Shown piece by piece: positions 50,432-60,498 of a DNA stretch of 64,000 nucleotides. The stretch is from Jiangella mangrovi (lineage in GTDB: Bacteria > Actinomycetota > Actinomycetes > Jiangellales > Jiangellaceae). The DNA is taken from assembly GCF_014204975.1 (NCBI RefSeq), contig NZ_JACHMM010000001.1, forward strand, positions 1,178,001 through 1,242,000, in the 5' to 3' direction. Under the pieces are notes generated by a model. It was not told where the DNA came from. It did not search any database and worked only from the letters and a program-made list of their open reading frames with translations. How positions within the stretch are numbered: position 1 is the stretch's first letter; every line of letters starts with the position of its first letter. The translations under genes and the position numbers were made by a program.

Positions 50432-51064
50432 ATGGACGAGCTGGAACGGCAGTGGAGCGCCTTGGCCGGCGACTCCCCCGCGGCGACGGCGGCCGGCGCC
50501 GACCTGCTGGTTCGCTGGGCGGAACCGCACCGGCGCTACCACGCGACCGGGCACCTGACGGCGATCCTCGCGGCCGTCGACGAGCTGCTGGCGAGCGGCG
50601 AGCCGGCCGACCCTGACGCCGTCCGGTTCGCCGCCTGGTTCCACGACGCCGTCTACGACGGGAAGCCGGGCCAGGACGAGGCCGCCAGCGCCCGGCTCGC
50701 CCGCGAGGTGCTGACGGCGCTCGGACGGCCGGCCGCGCTGGTCGACGAGGTGGAACGGCTGGTGCTGCTCACCGCCGGCCACGACCCCGCGCCCGGCGAC
50801 GCGAACGGCGCGGTGCTGTGCGACGCCGACCTCGCCGTGCTGGCCGGCTCGCCCGCCGAGTACGGCGCCTACGCGGCCGCCGTCCGCGACGACTACGCCC
50901 ACGTGCCCGACGCCGACTTCGCCGCCGGCCGGGCCGCGGTGCTGGCGGGGCTGCTGGACCGGCCGGCGCTCTTCCGTACCGAGACCGGGCGGGCCCGCTG
51001 GGAGACCGCGGCCCGGCACAACCTCGGGACCGAGCTGGTCCTGCTCCGCGCCTCCGCCTCGTGA
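50432..51064 (+). CDS. HD-domain protein (predicted metal-dependent phosphohydrolase)
   Basis: The 210-residue protein starts MDELERQWSAL and has the His of YHATGHLTAIL, the HD pair in FAAWFHDAVYDG, and a later His and Asp (LTAGHDPAPGD, LCDADLAVLAG), which together form a plausible HD-superfamily metal site. Stand-alone proteins like this are common in actinobacteria and have no known substrate. The ATG at 50432 is preferred over 50399; an AT-rich tract (ACATTCTACAAC) just upstream may be the promoter -10 region and could give a very short leader. Confidence 0.8.
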   Translation: MDELERQWSALAGDSPAATAAGADLLVRWAEPHRRYHATGHLTAILAAVDELLASGEPADPDAVRFAAWFHDAVYDGKPGQDEAASARLAREVLTALGRPAALVDEVERLVLLTAGHDPAPGDANGAVLCDADLAVLAGSPAEYGAYAAAVRDDYAHVPDADFAAGRAAVLAGLLDRPALFRTETGRARWETAARHNLGTELVLLRASAS

Positions 51065-51132
51065 CGTCCGTCACGATCCTGGCTACCATCTGACACCACC
51101 GCGGACCCGGGCACCTGCACAGAGAGGGCGGC

Positions 51133-51585
51133 ATGGGCAAGTCCGAGCAGCAGGAGCGACTCGAACGCATCGTGGGCCGGTTCGCCGAGGTCGCGCCGCC
51201 GAGCTGGGTGCGGCTGGTGGGCAACTGGGAGGCCTCCCCCGGACCCACCGGCGAGATCACGCTGAACTACCTGACCCTCGCCGTGGTCGACGGCGGCGAC
51301 CGCTGGCTGTTCGGGCAGGTCGGCTACGACGAGCCGCTCTATGACCTCGTCGCGCAGCTGCACGCCATGGCCGCCGCGGACGAGCCGGACCACGCCTGGA
51401 CCGTCCTCGACCTCGAGGTCGACCAGGACGGCACGTTCCGCGTGGAGCTCGGGTACGACCCGCCCAAGCGCTCCCGCGGCGTCCTCGACGAGGAGTCGAT
51501 GGGCCGGTTCGAGACCTACCTCGACCGCTGGGTGGCCGAGCACGGCCCGCGGCCGCCGGCCCGCCCGGCAGGAAGCTCGTCGTGA
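51133..51585 (+). CDS. YezG-like immunity protein 1
   Basis: The 150-residue protein resembles YezG-family immunity proteins: helix RLERIVGRFAEVAPPSWVRL, then strands with NYLTLAVVDGGDRW, and a C-terminal FRVELGYDPP followed by RFETYLDRWVAEHGP. YezG proteins neutralise YeeF-type nuclease toxins. It has an AGAGAGG ribosome binding site and its stop overlaps the WXG-like gene start (GTGA). A second protein with the same layout lies after the toxin at 53883. The assignment is by pattern and context, not by strong sequence identity. Confidence 0.6.
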   Translation: MGKSEQQERLERIVGRFAEVAPPSWVRLVGNWEASPGPTGEITLNYLTLAVVDGGDRWLFGQVGYDEPLYDLVAQLHAMAAADEPDHAWTVLDLEVDQDGTFRVELGYDPPKRSRGVLDEESMGRFETYLDRWVAEHGPRPPARPAGSSS

Positions 51586-51887
51586 ACACCGACGAGGAGA
51601 CCACCGTCGCGAACCCGTACCGGGCTGCCATCGCCGGACGCCGCGAGCAGTCGCGGCCGCTCACCCAGGACTTCGCCGCGGAGCTCGACGACGCCGTCGC
51701 CGCCATGAACGCCGGCGCCTGGATCAGCACCGCCGCCGACACCTTCTTCACCGAGCTCACCGGCCATGTCACCACGTGCGGCACCGCCGCCGAGGGCGTC
51801 CTGCAGACCTACCAGACCGCCATCGACGGCCAGCCCGCCGAGGTCCCGCCGAACTCCTGGCAGACGCACTGGCGGAACCTGCGATGA
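51582..51887 (+). CDS. WXG100-like small partner of the toxin
   Basis: The 101-residue all-helical protein has two predicted helices around GAWISTAADTFFTELTGHVT (W near the turn) and ends with SWQTHWRNLR. Size, helix content and position before a toxin suit a WXG100/LXG-associated targeting or chaperone protein for type VII secretion. It overlaps the upstream immunity gene and the downstream toxin gene by four bases each, so the three proteins are made together. No type VII secretion machinery is encoded in the window. Confidence 0.55.
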   Translation: MNTDEETTVANPYRAAIAGRREQSRPLTQDFAAELDDAVAAMNAGAWISTAADTFFTELTGHVTTCGTAAEGVLQTYQTAIDGQPAEVPPNSWQTHWRNLR

Positions 51888-53869
51888 GCACGGCGTCGAT
51901 CGACCTGGAGCAGATGGCCGGGCTGATCCGCGCCATGGAGAACGCGTCCACCGAGCTGGAGAGCCGGGCCGGCAGCGTCCGCGGGCACCTCACCGACGTC
52001 TGGCTGTCCACCGACGAGCTCGACCGCCTCAACGGCGTGCTCAGCTGGATCGACGGCGAGCTGCCGGGCCTGCGCCGTCGGCTCGCGTTGGCCCGGCACG
52101 TCGAGGCGCAGACGCCGGGCATCCAGACGTACGCGCAGATCGACGAGTCCACGATCTCCACCGCGACGCCCGAGGAGGCGCGCGAGCGGGCCGACCGCGC
52201 CGCCGAGCTGATCGAGGACTTCGACGACGGCGAGATCCCCGAGGAACTGCTGGACCTGCTCGCCGACAACGCCACCGACCCGTACTTCGCGCAGCGGCTG
52301 GCGCAGGAGGTCAGCCCCGAAGAGGTCTCCGAGATCATCCTGTCGCTGTCGTCGCAGCGCCGGGTCATGCCGTCGATGATGCAGAGCGACCTCGAGGCCA
52401 TCGAGGAGTTCGACACCGGCTACGAGGCGCTGCTCGACGGCCTCGGCACCACGCTGGGCATGGCGACGCAGAACACCGGCGACCTCGCGCTCGACGACGA
52501 CTACGCGCTGCGGTGGCTCGACGCCATCGTCGAGGAGAACCCGGCCGAGCTCGGCCAGGCCGGCGCGCTGAGCCTGGTGATCTCGCGCGGGTCCTGGTCG
52601 ACGGACTTCCTCACCACCGTCACCGAGGGCGTCTACTTCTACGAGCGCGACGTCGACGAAGACCACATGTGGCAGAACCGCTCGTCGGACGGCACGGGCC
52701 AGCTGGCCGGCGCCATCGACCCGGTGCACGGCGACGACGAGGGCGCCCCGTCCGGGTGGTCGGAGTACTTCGACCCGCTGGCCGGGCTGCTGGCCGCCGT
52801 CGGGCGCAACCCCCAGGCCGGGCACTACCTGTTCGGCAGCGGCGAGGTCATCGACATCGAGGCCGACGGCGAGACCGCCCAGGTCAACGCGTTCATGGAG
52901 TACCTGATCGCGCGGCGGCGCTGGCCGGTCGACGACGGCGCCGGCGCGCGCGAGGCGATCGCCACGGCCATGACGCCGTTCGAGGGCGGCGACGTCATCA
53001 GCGCCGACATCGCCGCCGACGCGCACGCCGTCGTCACCATGAAGGCCGAGGAGATCGAGGCCCGCGGCGACGACACGAACTGGTTCTCCGAGATCGGGCA
53101 CCTGGTCCTCGACGGCCTCGGGCTCATCCCGGTCGTGGGCGAGCCGGCCGACGCGATCAACGCCGTCTGGTACGCCGCCGAGGGCAACGTCATCGACGCT
53201 GGGCTGTCCGGGGCGGCGCTGATCCCGTTCCTCGGCTGGGGCGCCACCGGCGGGAAGTGGACCCGCCGGGCCCTCACCGCCCAGGAGCTGACCATCCTCG
53301 GCCGGCTCGACAGTTTCCCGACCGGCTTCGACAACGTCACCATGATGGCCCGCGCCGACGGCGTCGAGCTGCCGACGTTCGAGTTCAGCGACCTGGCCGC
53401 GTTCAACCGCGCGGCCAACAGCGCCCACCCGAACGCACGGTACGTGTTCAACGGCGTCGCCTGGGAGACCGACTCGCTGGGCCGGCCCATCCGGGTCAGC
53501 GGCAGCCCGTCGGGATCCGCCGCCGGCCGCGCCCCGGGGGTGCAGCGGGGCATCGGGCACGAGGGCATCGACGGCGACGTCGGCTTCCACATCCTCGCCG
53601 ACTCCCTGGGCGGGCCGACCAACCGCCTCAACGTGGTGCCGGGCAACGGCAAACCGCTGGGCGACGGCCTGGCCAACCTCAACCAGGGCCGCTACGCGCA
53701 GATGGAGCGCTATCTGCGCGAGGCGCTGGGCAACAACCAGGCCGTCCAGGTCGACATCGTGCCCCGGTACCGGCCGGACAACACGACGACGCGGCCGGAC
53801 TCCTTCCGGGTACAGACCTGGGTCGACGGAGAGCTGCGCGAGTTCGATTTCGCCAATAGACCAGGTTAG
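51884..53869 (+). CDS. Polymorphic toxin with NS_2-type DNA/RNA nuclease domain
   Basis: The 661-residue protein has a helical N-terminal region (about 1-110, WXG/LXG-like), a long middle part, a pre-toxin segment near 410-450 (LVLDGLGLIPVVGEPADA followed by LIPFLGWGATGG), and a C-terminal nuclease domain (about 540-661). The nuclease carries DVGFHILADSLGG, LNVVPGNG, QMERYLREAL and QVDIVPRY, matching the DNA/RNA non-specific endonuclease NS_2 family of YeeF-like toxins; His569, Asn583 and Glu608 are the likely catalytic residues. Relative to the usual pattern, an insert of about eight residues follows VVPGN. It would act on competitor cells and is neutralised by the adjacent YezG-like protein(s). 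Confidence 0.8.
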   Translation: MSTASIDLEQMAGLIRAMENASTELESRAGSVRGHLTDVWLSTDELDRLNGVLSWIDGELPGLRRRLALARHVEAQTPGIQTYAQIDESTISTATPEEARERADRAAELIEDFDDGEIPEELLDLLADNATDPYFAQRLAQEVSPEEVSEIILSLSSQRRVMPSMMQSDLEAIEEFDTGYEALLDGLGTTLGMATQNTGDLALDDDYALRWLDAIVEENPAELGQAGALSLVISRGSWSTDFLTTVTEGVYFYERDVDEDHMWQNRSSDGTGQLAGAIDPVHGDDEGAPSGWSEYFDPLAGLLAAVGRNPQAGHYLFGSGEVIDIEADGETAQVNAFMEYLIARRRWPVDDGAGAREAIATAMTPFEGGDVISADIAADAHAVVTMKAEEIEARGDDTNWFSEIGHLVLDGLGLIPVVGEPADAINAVWYAAEGNVIDAGLSGAALIPFLGWGATGGKWTRRALTAQELTILGRLDSFPTGFDNVTMMARADGVELPTFEFSDLAAFNRAANSAHPNARYVFNGVAWETDSLGRPIRVSGSPSGSAAGRAPGVQRGIGHEGIDGDVGFHILADSLGGPTNRLNVVPGNGKPLGDGLANLNQGRYAQMERYLREALGNNQAVQVDIVPRYRPDNTTTRPDSFRVQTWVDGELREFDFANRPG

Positions 53870-53882
53870 GTAGGGTCCTGAC

Positions 53883-54308
53883 GTGACACCGGAGCAGGAA
53901 CGCACGCTCGCCGAGATCATCGCCGTCTACCGCCGGTCGGCGCCCGCCGGCTGGCTGCGCATCGTCTGCCGCTGGGAGTGCGAGCTCGCGGCCGACGGCC
54001 TGCCCGACCGCGCCATGTCGCATGTCGTCATCGTCGACGACGGCGGCGTGCTCGGCCAGGTGCAGTTCCCGGAGCCCGACGACCTCGCCTTCGTGGCCGG
54101 CGACTTCCACGCCGACCTCGCCCGCGAGACCGCTGGCGGCAAGCTCTCCGTCGACCTGCTCATCGACCCCGACACCCATGAGCTCACGCTGACCGAGGAA
54201 CCGTCGCCGATGCTGCACGGCGACTGGGCCGACTCCCGCGAGCGGGTGCACCAGTACCTCGACCGGCACCGCGACGAGCTGACGGCACTGGCCGCCGCCC
54301 GCCGTTAG
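53883..54308 (+). CDS. YezG-like immunity protein 2
   Basis: The 141-residue protein starts with a helix (EQERTLAEIIAVYRRSAPAGWLRI) and continues CRWECELAADG, VVIVDDGG and LIDPDTHELTLTEE, then a final helix RVHQYLDRHRDELTAL. Layout and spacing match the YezG family and the upstream gene at 51133, though identity between the two is low. It begins 13 bases after the toxin stop, the normal place for a cognate immunity gene. It is the more likely true antidote of the nuclease. Confidence 0.65.
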   Translation: MTPEQERTLAEIIAVYRRSAPAGWLRIVCRWECELAADGLPDRAMSHVVIVDDGGVLGQVQFPEPDDLAFVAGDFHADLARETAGGKLSVDLLIDPDTHELTLTEEPSPMLHGDWADSRERVHQYLDRHRDELTALAAARR

Positions 54309-54314
54309 AGATGT

Positions 54315-54572
54315 CTAGCGCAGCTTGCGGCGGCGCAGGCCGGCCGCGATGAGCCGAGCCACCAGATCGCGGCTGCTCATCTCGACCGCACCCGCGTCGA
54401 CGGCGCGCTGGTAGTCCGCGGCCGGCAGATCGTAGTGGTCGCCGTCGAAGCCACGGGCGGGCAGACCGAGGGCGACGGCGAACTCGTGCAACTCCTCGAA
54501 CGACTCGTCGGACGCCAGGTGCGACCAGAGCCGGCCGTGGCCCGGCCAGGCCGGTGGATCGACCATGATCAT
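54315..54572 (-). CDS. DUF4031 domain-containing protein
   Basis: The 85-residue protein begins IMVDPPAWPGHGRLWSHLASD, the signature of DUF4031, and continues ELHEFAVALGLPARGFDGDHYD. The family is small, soluble and of unknown function. ATG codons at 54572 and 54566 are both possible starts. It lies 22 bases downstream of cutC in the same direction, so they probably form an operon. It converges on the immunity gene with a 6-base gap. Confidence 0.85.
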   Translation of the reverse strand: MIMVDPPAWPGHGRLWSHLASDESFEELHEFAVALGLPARGFDGDHYDLPAADYQRAVDAGAVEMSSRDLVARLIAAGLRRRKLR

Positions 54573-54594
54573 GCGGCCGCGCCCTGCCCGGCGC

Positions 54595-55299
54595 TCACAG
54601 GGCCGCCGCCACGGCGTCGTCGACGAGGATGCGCCACGACCGCACCAGGGCGGCGTCGACGTAGGCCTTCCAGGAACCGCCCGGCCGGACCCGGCTGCCG
54701 ACGTGGAACTGGCGGACGCCGGCGCGCGCCAGCCACGGCACGTGGTCCGCCTCGAGCCCGCCACCGGCCATGATGACGCTCGCCGCGCGAGCCGACCCCG
54801 TCGCGCGCGTGCACAGCTCGTCGAGGCCGGAGCCGACGCCGCGCGCGGATCCGGCGGTCAGGACGGCGTCGAGGCCGGGCAGCCCGGGCACGACCTCCCA
54901 CGCCTCGTTCAGGTCGAGGCAGTGGTCGATGGCGCGGTGGAACGTCCAGGGACGCCCGTCGAGCTCCTCGGACAGGGCCAGCGTGGCCTCGACGTCGATC
55001 TCGGCGTTGAGGCCCAGGAAGCCGAGGACGAACCCGTCGGCACCCGCGTTGGCCAGCTGGTACGCGGCGATGCGCAGCCGGGCCAGCTCGGAGCCGCTGG
55101 TCGAGAACCCGTCGTTGGCGCGCAGCATGACCCGCAACGGCAGGTCGCAGGCGCGCTTGAGGTCGCGGACGGTCTCGAGGGACGGGGTCAGGCCGTCGGA
55201 GTCCATGTCGGCGACGACCTCGAGACGGTCGGCGCCCCCTTCGACCGCACCGGGCACGTCGCCCGGACCCAGGGCGATGACCTCCAGGAGCGGACGCAC
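54595..55299 (-). CDS. cutC: CutC-family protein
   Basis: The 234-residue TIM-barrel protein matches CutC: LLEVIALGPGDVPGAVEGGADRLEV at the start, then LRVMLRAND, DGFVLGFL, WTFHRAIDHCLD (the conserved FHRA motif), LTAGSARG, and VIMAGGGLEADHV near the end. CutC was named for copper homeostasis but its biochemical role is unsettled. It is cytoplasmic and has full length for the family. The GTG at 55299 is used; the longer frame upstream is antisense to the next gene. Confidence 0.9.
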   Translation of the reverse strand: MRPLLEVIALGPGDVPGAVEGGADRLEVVADMDSDGLTPSLETVRDLKRACDLPLRVMLRANDGFSTSGSELARLRIAAYQLANAGADGFVLGFLGLNAEIDVEATLALSEELDGRPWTFHRAIDHCLDLNEAWEVVPGLPGLDAVLTAGSARGVGSGLDELCTRATGSARAASVIMAGGGLEADHVPWLARAGVRQFHVGSRVRPGGSWKAYVDAALVRSWRILVDDAVAAAL

Positions 55300-55345
55300 G
55301 GGGACAGTGTGCCAGCTCCGGGGCGCGGCGTGGCACCATCGGTGC

Positions 55346-55687
55346 GTGGTCGACGACGTCGTGCTCGTGGCGCGGGCGCTGGTCCTGCGCGACCTCGGCG
55401 CGCGCGGACTCGACGTCGCCGCCGCGGTCGACGTCCTCGACGCCGCTCTCACCGAGCGGCGCTGGTGGGTGGAGCAGTGGCCCGACGGCGCGCCGTTCGT
55501 GGCCGGCCAGCTCGCCCAGGACGTGCAGGACCGATTGCTCGACACCGGGGTGGGTCGATGGCCCTCATGCGTGCCGTGCACCGAGGAGGAGCCGCACGAA
55601 CTGCGGATCGAGCCCGAACTCGGGCCCGATCCGCAGTGGGTGTGCGAGAAGACCGGCCGGCCGGTCGCGCCCCTGGGGGCGTTGTAG
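55346..55687 (+). CDS. Hypothetical protein with Cys cluster
   Basis: The 113-residue protein begins VVDDVVLVARALVLRDLGA and has a helical first half (AAAVDVLDAALTERRWWVEQ) and a C-terminal half with CVPCTEEEPHEL and WVCEKTG, which may bind a metal through CxxC plus a third Cys and a His. I do not recognise a family. The GTG at 55346 starts 46 bases from the divergent cutC gene. There is no clear ribosome binding site, so it may be leaderless. Confidence 0.65.
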   Translation: MVDDVVLVARALVLRDLGARGLDVAAAVDVLDAALTERRWWVEQWPDGAPFVAGQLAQDVQDRLLDTGVGRWPSCVPCTEEEPHELRIEPELGPDPQWVCEKTGRPVAPLGAL

Positions 55688-55692
55688 ACCGG

Positions 55693-55833
55693 TCAGGCCG
55701 CCCGCACCTGAGCGTGCCGCACACCATCGACGGCGACCCAGCGCAACTCCGCCCGCTGACGACCGGAGATGTCGGTCACCGTCACCCAGCGGGCCACGAG
55801 TGCGGGGCGCTGGACCTGCGTCATCGTCACCAT
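55693..55833 (-). CDS. Small basic protein, 46 residues
   Basis: A 46-codon frame encodes VTMTQVQRPALVARWVTVTD and, after it, ISGRQRAELRWVAVDGVRHAQVRAA. A strong AAAGGAG ribosome binding site lies five bases before the ATG at 55833, and the region upstream (55840-55900) is unusually AT-rich with TATTCT- and TAAAC-like sequences suited to a promoter. Two similar beta-strand-like halves (LVARWVTV and LRWVAVDGV) suggest a compact fold. I do not know a family or function. Confidence 0.65.
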   Translation of the reverse strand: MVTMTQVQRPALVARWVTVTDISGRQRAELRWVAVDGVRHAQVRAA

Positions 55834-55924
55834 GTCCGCTCCTTTGGCCACTTTTGAGTCAGGTGTTGTTCACCTTCTGTTTACCTAGAATACCAGGTCC
55901 GTTCGCCCGGCACGCTCGGCTCGT

Positions 55925-57094
55925 TCAGCGCAGCGACGCGAAGAACTCCCTGACGTCGGCGGCGAGCAGCTCCGGCACCTCCTGCGCGGCGAAGTGGCCG
56001 CCGCGGTCGAACTCCGTCCACCGCACCACCGTGCCCATGGGGTCGACGAGGTGCCGGATGGAGTTGTCCGCGGCGAAGACGGCGACCGCGCCGGGCGGCG
56101 GGGGTGGCGCGTCGGCGTTCCACTGCTGGTCGCCGTCGTGCTGCTCGCCCGCACTGGCCATGAACTCCTTGAACGCCTGCATGCCCTCGTAGACGACGTG
56201 CGCCGCGGTGGCGCCGGTGCCGGTGAACCAGTACAGGCTGACGTTGGTGAGCAGCCGGTCGCGGCCGACGGCGTCCTCGGGCAGCTCGGCGGCGGGGTCG
56301 GTCCACTCGCGGAACTTCTCCGCGATCCACGCGAGCTGCTCGACCGGCGAGTCGGCGAGGCCGTAGGCCAGCGTCTGCGGCCGGGTCGCCTGCTGCACGA
56401 GGTAGCCGATGCCGTCCTCGCGGAAGGCGTTGAACCGCTCGGCCCGCACCTTCTCGGCGTCGCTCAGCCCGTCCAGCTCGACCGGCGGGCCGAACGGGTA
56501 CGGCGCCGGGCCGTTGACGTGCGTGCCGATGACGCGCCGCGGGTGCAGCATCGCCAGCATGCCGACCACGCCCGCGCCGACGTCGCCGCCCTGGGCCGCG
56601 AACCGCTCGTAGCCCAGCCGGGTCATCAGCTCGGCGATCGCGCCGGACACCCGGAACAGGTTGCCCCAGCCCGGCCCGGACAGCGTCGAGAAGCCGAAGC
56701 CGGGCAGCGACGGGATCACCAGGTGGAACTCGTCGGTGAGCAGCGGGATCAGGTCGAGGAATTCGACGACGGAGCTCGGCCAGCCGTGCATCAGCAGCAG
56801 CGGCGTCGCGTCCTCGTTCGCCGACCGGACGTGCAGGAAGTGGAAGTCCTGGCCGTCGACGGTGGTGACGAACTGCGGGTGGGCGTTCAGCTCGGCCTCG
56901 GCGGCGCGCCAGTCGAACCCGTCGCGCCAGTTCGCGGCCAGGTCCTTCAGGTAGCCGACGGGGACGCCGCGCTCCCAGCCGGTGCCGGCGACCTCGGCCG
57001 GCCAGCGGGTGTTCGCGAGGCGGGTGCGCAGGTCCTCGAGGTCGGCGTCGGTGATGTCGATGCGGAAGGAGCGGATCTCGGTGGAGTTCGTCAT
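55925..57094 (-). CDS. Epoxide hydrolase (alpha/beta hydrolase with EHN domain)
   Basis: The 389-residue protein has the epoxide-hydrolase N-terminal region ([42 protein letters not shown]) and an alpha/beta hydrolase core. [10 protein letters not shown] gives the oxyanion-hole motif, the nucleophile is Asp in [13 protein letters not shown], and the catalytic His is in [10 protein letters not shown]. It would open an epoxide ring by way of an ester intermediate. The start at 57094 ([10 protein letters not shown]) is favoured over 57136 and leaves 62 bases to the divergent WYL regulator, which may control it. Confidence 0.88.
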   Translation of the reverse strand: MTNSTEIRSFRIDITDADLEDLRTRLANTRWPAEVAGTGWERGVPVGYLKDLAANWRDGFDWRAAEAELNAHPQFVTTVDGQDFHFLHVRSANEDATPLLLMHGWPSSVVEFLDLIPLLTDEFHLVIPSLPGFGFSTLSGPGWGNLFRVSGAIAELMTRLGYERFAAQGGDVGAGVVGMLAMLHPRRVIGTHVNGPAPYPFGPPVELDGLSDAEKVRAERFNAFREDGIGYLVQQATRPQTLAYGLADSPVEQLAWIAEKFREWTDPAAELPEDAVGRDRLLTNVSLYWFTGTGATAAHVVYEGMQAFKEFMASAGEQHDGDQQWNADAPPPPPGAVAVFAADNSIRHLVDPMGTVVRWTEFDRGGHFAAQEVPELLAADVREFFASLR

Positions 57095-57156
57095 GCCCCT
57101 ACGGTCTCGGCAATCGCGGCCAGTTACGGGCCGCAATCGATGCGAGAATCACGGAC

Positions 57157-58122
57157 ATGGTGGAGACCTCGGCCCGGCTGCTGCGGCTTCTGTCGCTGCT
57201 GCAACTCCGGCGCGACTGGGCCAGTGCCGACCTCGCCGACCGGCTGGGCGTCGCTGTCCGGACCGTGCGCCGCGACGTCGAGCGGCTGCGGACGCTCGGC
57301 TACCCCGTCGACTCCACGCCCGGCGTGTCCGGCGGCTACCGGCTGGGCTCCGGGGCGGACATGCCGCCGCTGCTCCTCGACGACGAGGAGGCGGTCGCCG
57401 TCGCCGTCGGGCTGCGGACCGCGGCGGGCGGGTCGGTCACCGGCATCGAGGAGACGTCGGTGCGGGCGCTGGCGAAGCTCGAGCAGGTGCTGCCGGCGCG
57501 GCTGCGGCACCGGGTGGCGGCGCTCTCGTCCGCGACGGTGCCGCTGCCGGCCGGCGGGCCGACGGTCGAGCCCGACGTGCTGACGGCCATCGCGGCCACC
57601 GTCCGCGACCACGAACGGCTGCGCTTCGACTACGTCGGCCACGACGGCGCCTCGTCGCGACGCGAGGTCGAGCCGCACCGACTGGTCAACCGCGGCCGCC
57701 GCTGGTACCTGGTCGCCTGGGACGTCGCCCGCGCCGACTGGCGCACCTTCCGCGTCGACCGGATGACGCCGAAGATCCCGACCGGGCCGCGGTTCGCCCC
57801 GCGCGAGGCCCCCGGCGGCGACGTCGCCGACTTCGTCACCCGCGGCCTCGATGCCGCGCTCTGGCGCTACCGCGTCCGGCTGCGGCTGCATGCCCCGGCG
57901 TCCGCGGTAGCGGGCAGGCTGCCGTCGGTCGTCACCGTCGAACCCGAGGGCGAGGGCACCTGCCTCATCCACCCCGGCGCCGACAGCTACGAGATGATCG
58001 CCGCCTACCTCACCATGCTCGACGTCGACTTCGACGTCCTCGACCCGCCCGAGTTCGCCGACCACCTGCGCCGCCAGGCCGCCCGCTACCTGCGGGCAGC
58101 CGACGCCGTCGCGACCCCGTAG
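57157..58122 (+). CDS. YafY-type HTH-WYL transcriptional regulator
   Basis: The 321-residue protein has an N-terminal DeoR-like winged helix (SARLLRLLSLLQLRRDWASADLADRLGVAVRTVRRDVERLRTLGY) and a WYL domain (about 135-215; VRDHERLRFDYVGHDG, then RRWYLVAWDVARADWRTFRVDRM, where the WYL motif appears as WYLVAWD), followed by the C-terminal extension (WCX) region. WYL domains sense nucleic acids or other ligands. It is divergent from the epoxide hydrolase and likely regulates it. It ends at a strong bidirectional hairpin. Confidence 0.9.
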   Translation: MVETSARLLRLLSLLQLRRDWASADLADRLGVAVRTVRRDVERLRTLGYPVDSTPGVSGGYRLGSGADMPPLLLDDEEAVAVAVGLRTAAGGSVTGIEETSVRALAKLEQVLPARLRHRVAALSSATVPLPAGGPTVEPDVLTAIAATVRDHERLRFDYVGHDGASSRREVEPHRLVNRGRRWYLVAWDVARADWRTFRVDRMTPKIPTGPRFAPREAPGGDVADFVTRGLDAALWRYRVRLRLHAPASAVAGRLPSVVTVEPEGEGTCLIHPGADSYEMIAAYLTMLDVDFDVLDPPEFADHLRRQAARYLRAADAVATP

Positions 58123-58128
58123 ACGGAG

Positions 58129-58169
58129 CGAGGGCGGTACCGCCGGCCGGAGCCGGGGTACCGCCCTCG
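58129..58169. terminator. Bidirectional terminator between WYL regulator and groEL
   Basis: A perfect 13-base stem, 58129-58141 with 58157-58169 (CGAGGGCGGTACC/GGTACCGCCCTCG), has a 15-base loop that itself contains GCCGGCC. It starts seven bases after the WYL stop and sits between two convergent genes, followed rightward by TTCT. Confidence 0.85.
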
Positions 58170-58197
58170 TTCTGTGGTGCGGGTGGTGCGGCCGGAC

Positions 58198-59904
<1,707 letters not shown>

Positions 59905-59940
59905 TCACCGGGACACCTGCGGCCTCGCCGATCCGAAGTC

Positions 59941-59967
59941 CTGTCACTCTCACCTTGAGAGTGCTAA
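59941..59967. promoter_or_regulatory. CIRCE element 1 (HrcA operator), degenerate left arm
   Basis: CTGTCACTC, nine bases, GAGTGCTAA. The right arm is a perfect CIRCE half (consensus TTAGCACTC-N9-GAGTGCTAA) and the left arm keeps the CACTC core. Confidence 0.8.
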
Positions 59968-59975
59968 CTACGTGT

Positions 59976-60002
59976 TTAGCACTCTGCCTAGGAGAGTGCA
60001 AG
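59976..60002. promoter_or_regulatory. CIRCE element 2 (HrcA operator)
   Basis: TTAGCACTC, nine bases, GAGTGCAAG. The left arm is perfect and the right differs at two end positions. It lies 8 bases from element 1, upstream of groEL, and also close to the promoter of the rightward membrane-protein gene, which may therefore feel HrcA too. Confidence 0.85.
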
Positions 60003-60019
60003 CGTGTCCCTATACCCCG

Positions 60020-60025
60020 TATACT
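60020..60025 (+). promoter_or_regulatory. -10 box of a likely leaderless transcript
   Basis: TATACT ends eight bases before the GTG at 60034, so transcription should begin at or next to the start codon. No ribosome binding site is present. The region a -35 box would occupy overlaps CIRCE element 2. Confidence 0.5.
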
Positions 60026-60033
60026 CGCGCGCT

Positions 60034-60498
60034 GTGAGTTCCGAACCGGCCGTCCGGCGTCTTTCCCGGCGGGGCCTGGTGTGGCGGCTCGGCGTCACCG
60101 GCGTGGCCCTGGTGATCCTGACCATGGGCCAGCTCCAGGACACCAACGACTACTTCCCGCTCGGATCGCTGTCGCAGTACGCCACCCCGCGCGACCTCGA
60201 CGGCACCGTCCGCTCCGTCTACATGATGGCCGACACCGAGGGCGGCGAGCACGTTCGCGTCCCGCTGAACCCGCAGGGCGTGGGCGTCGGGCGCGCTGAC
60301 ATCGAGTCCCAGCTGAACCGCATCGTCGACGACCCGTCCCTGCTGCAGTCCATCGCCGACGCCTGGACCGAGCTGCACCCCGGGGCCGACCCGTACGTGC
60401 GGCTGTACGTCATGCGCGACACCTACCAGCTGAAGGACGGCATCCAGCAGGGCGACCCGGACGTCGAGGAGCTCACCACCTGGGAGGTGCGCCGATGA
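60034..60498 (+). CDS. Single-pass membrane protein, unknown function
   Basis: The 154-residue protein has a short basic N-terminus ([13 protein letters not shown]), one membrane helix ([14 protein letters not shown]) and an extracytoplasmic domain of about 115 residues ([23 protein letters not shown], then [13 protein letters not shown]). I do not recognise a family beyond its recurring pairing with an HTTM-type protein. GTG 60034 is preferred to GTG 60004 because of the TATACT box in between. Its stop overlaps the next start (ATGA), so the two proteins likely act as a unit in the membrane. Confidence 0.75.
   Translation: MSSEPAVRRLSRRGLVWRLGVTGVALVILTMGQLQDTNDYFPLGSLSQYATPRDLDGTVRSVYMMADTEGGEHVRVPLNPQGVGVGRADIESQLNRIVDDPSLLQSIADAWTELHPGADPYVRLYVMRDTYQLKDGIQQGDPDVEELTTWEVRR

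Noticed and set aside
59959..59984. GAGTGCTAA followed by TTAGCACTC as one inverted repeat
   Set aside because: The halves face outward relative to a true CIRCE site; they belong to two separate tandem CIRCE elements instead.
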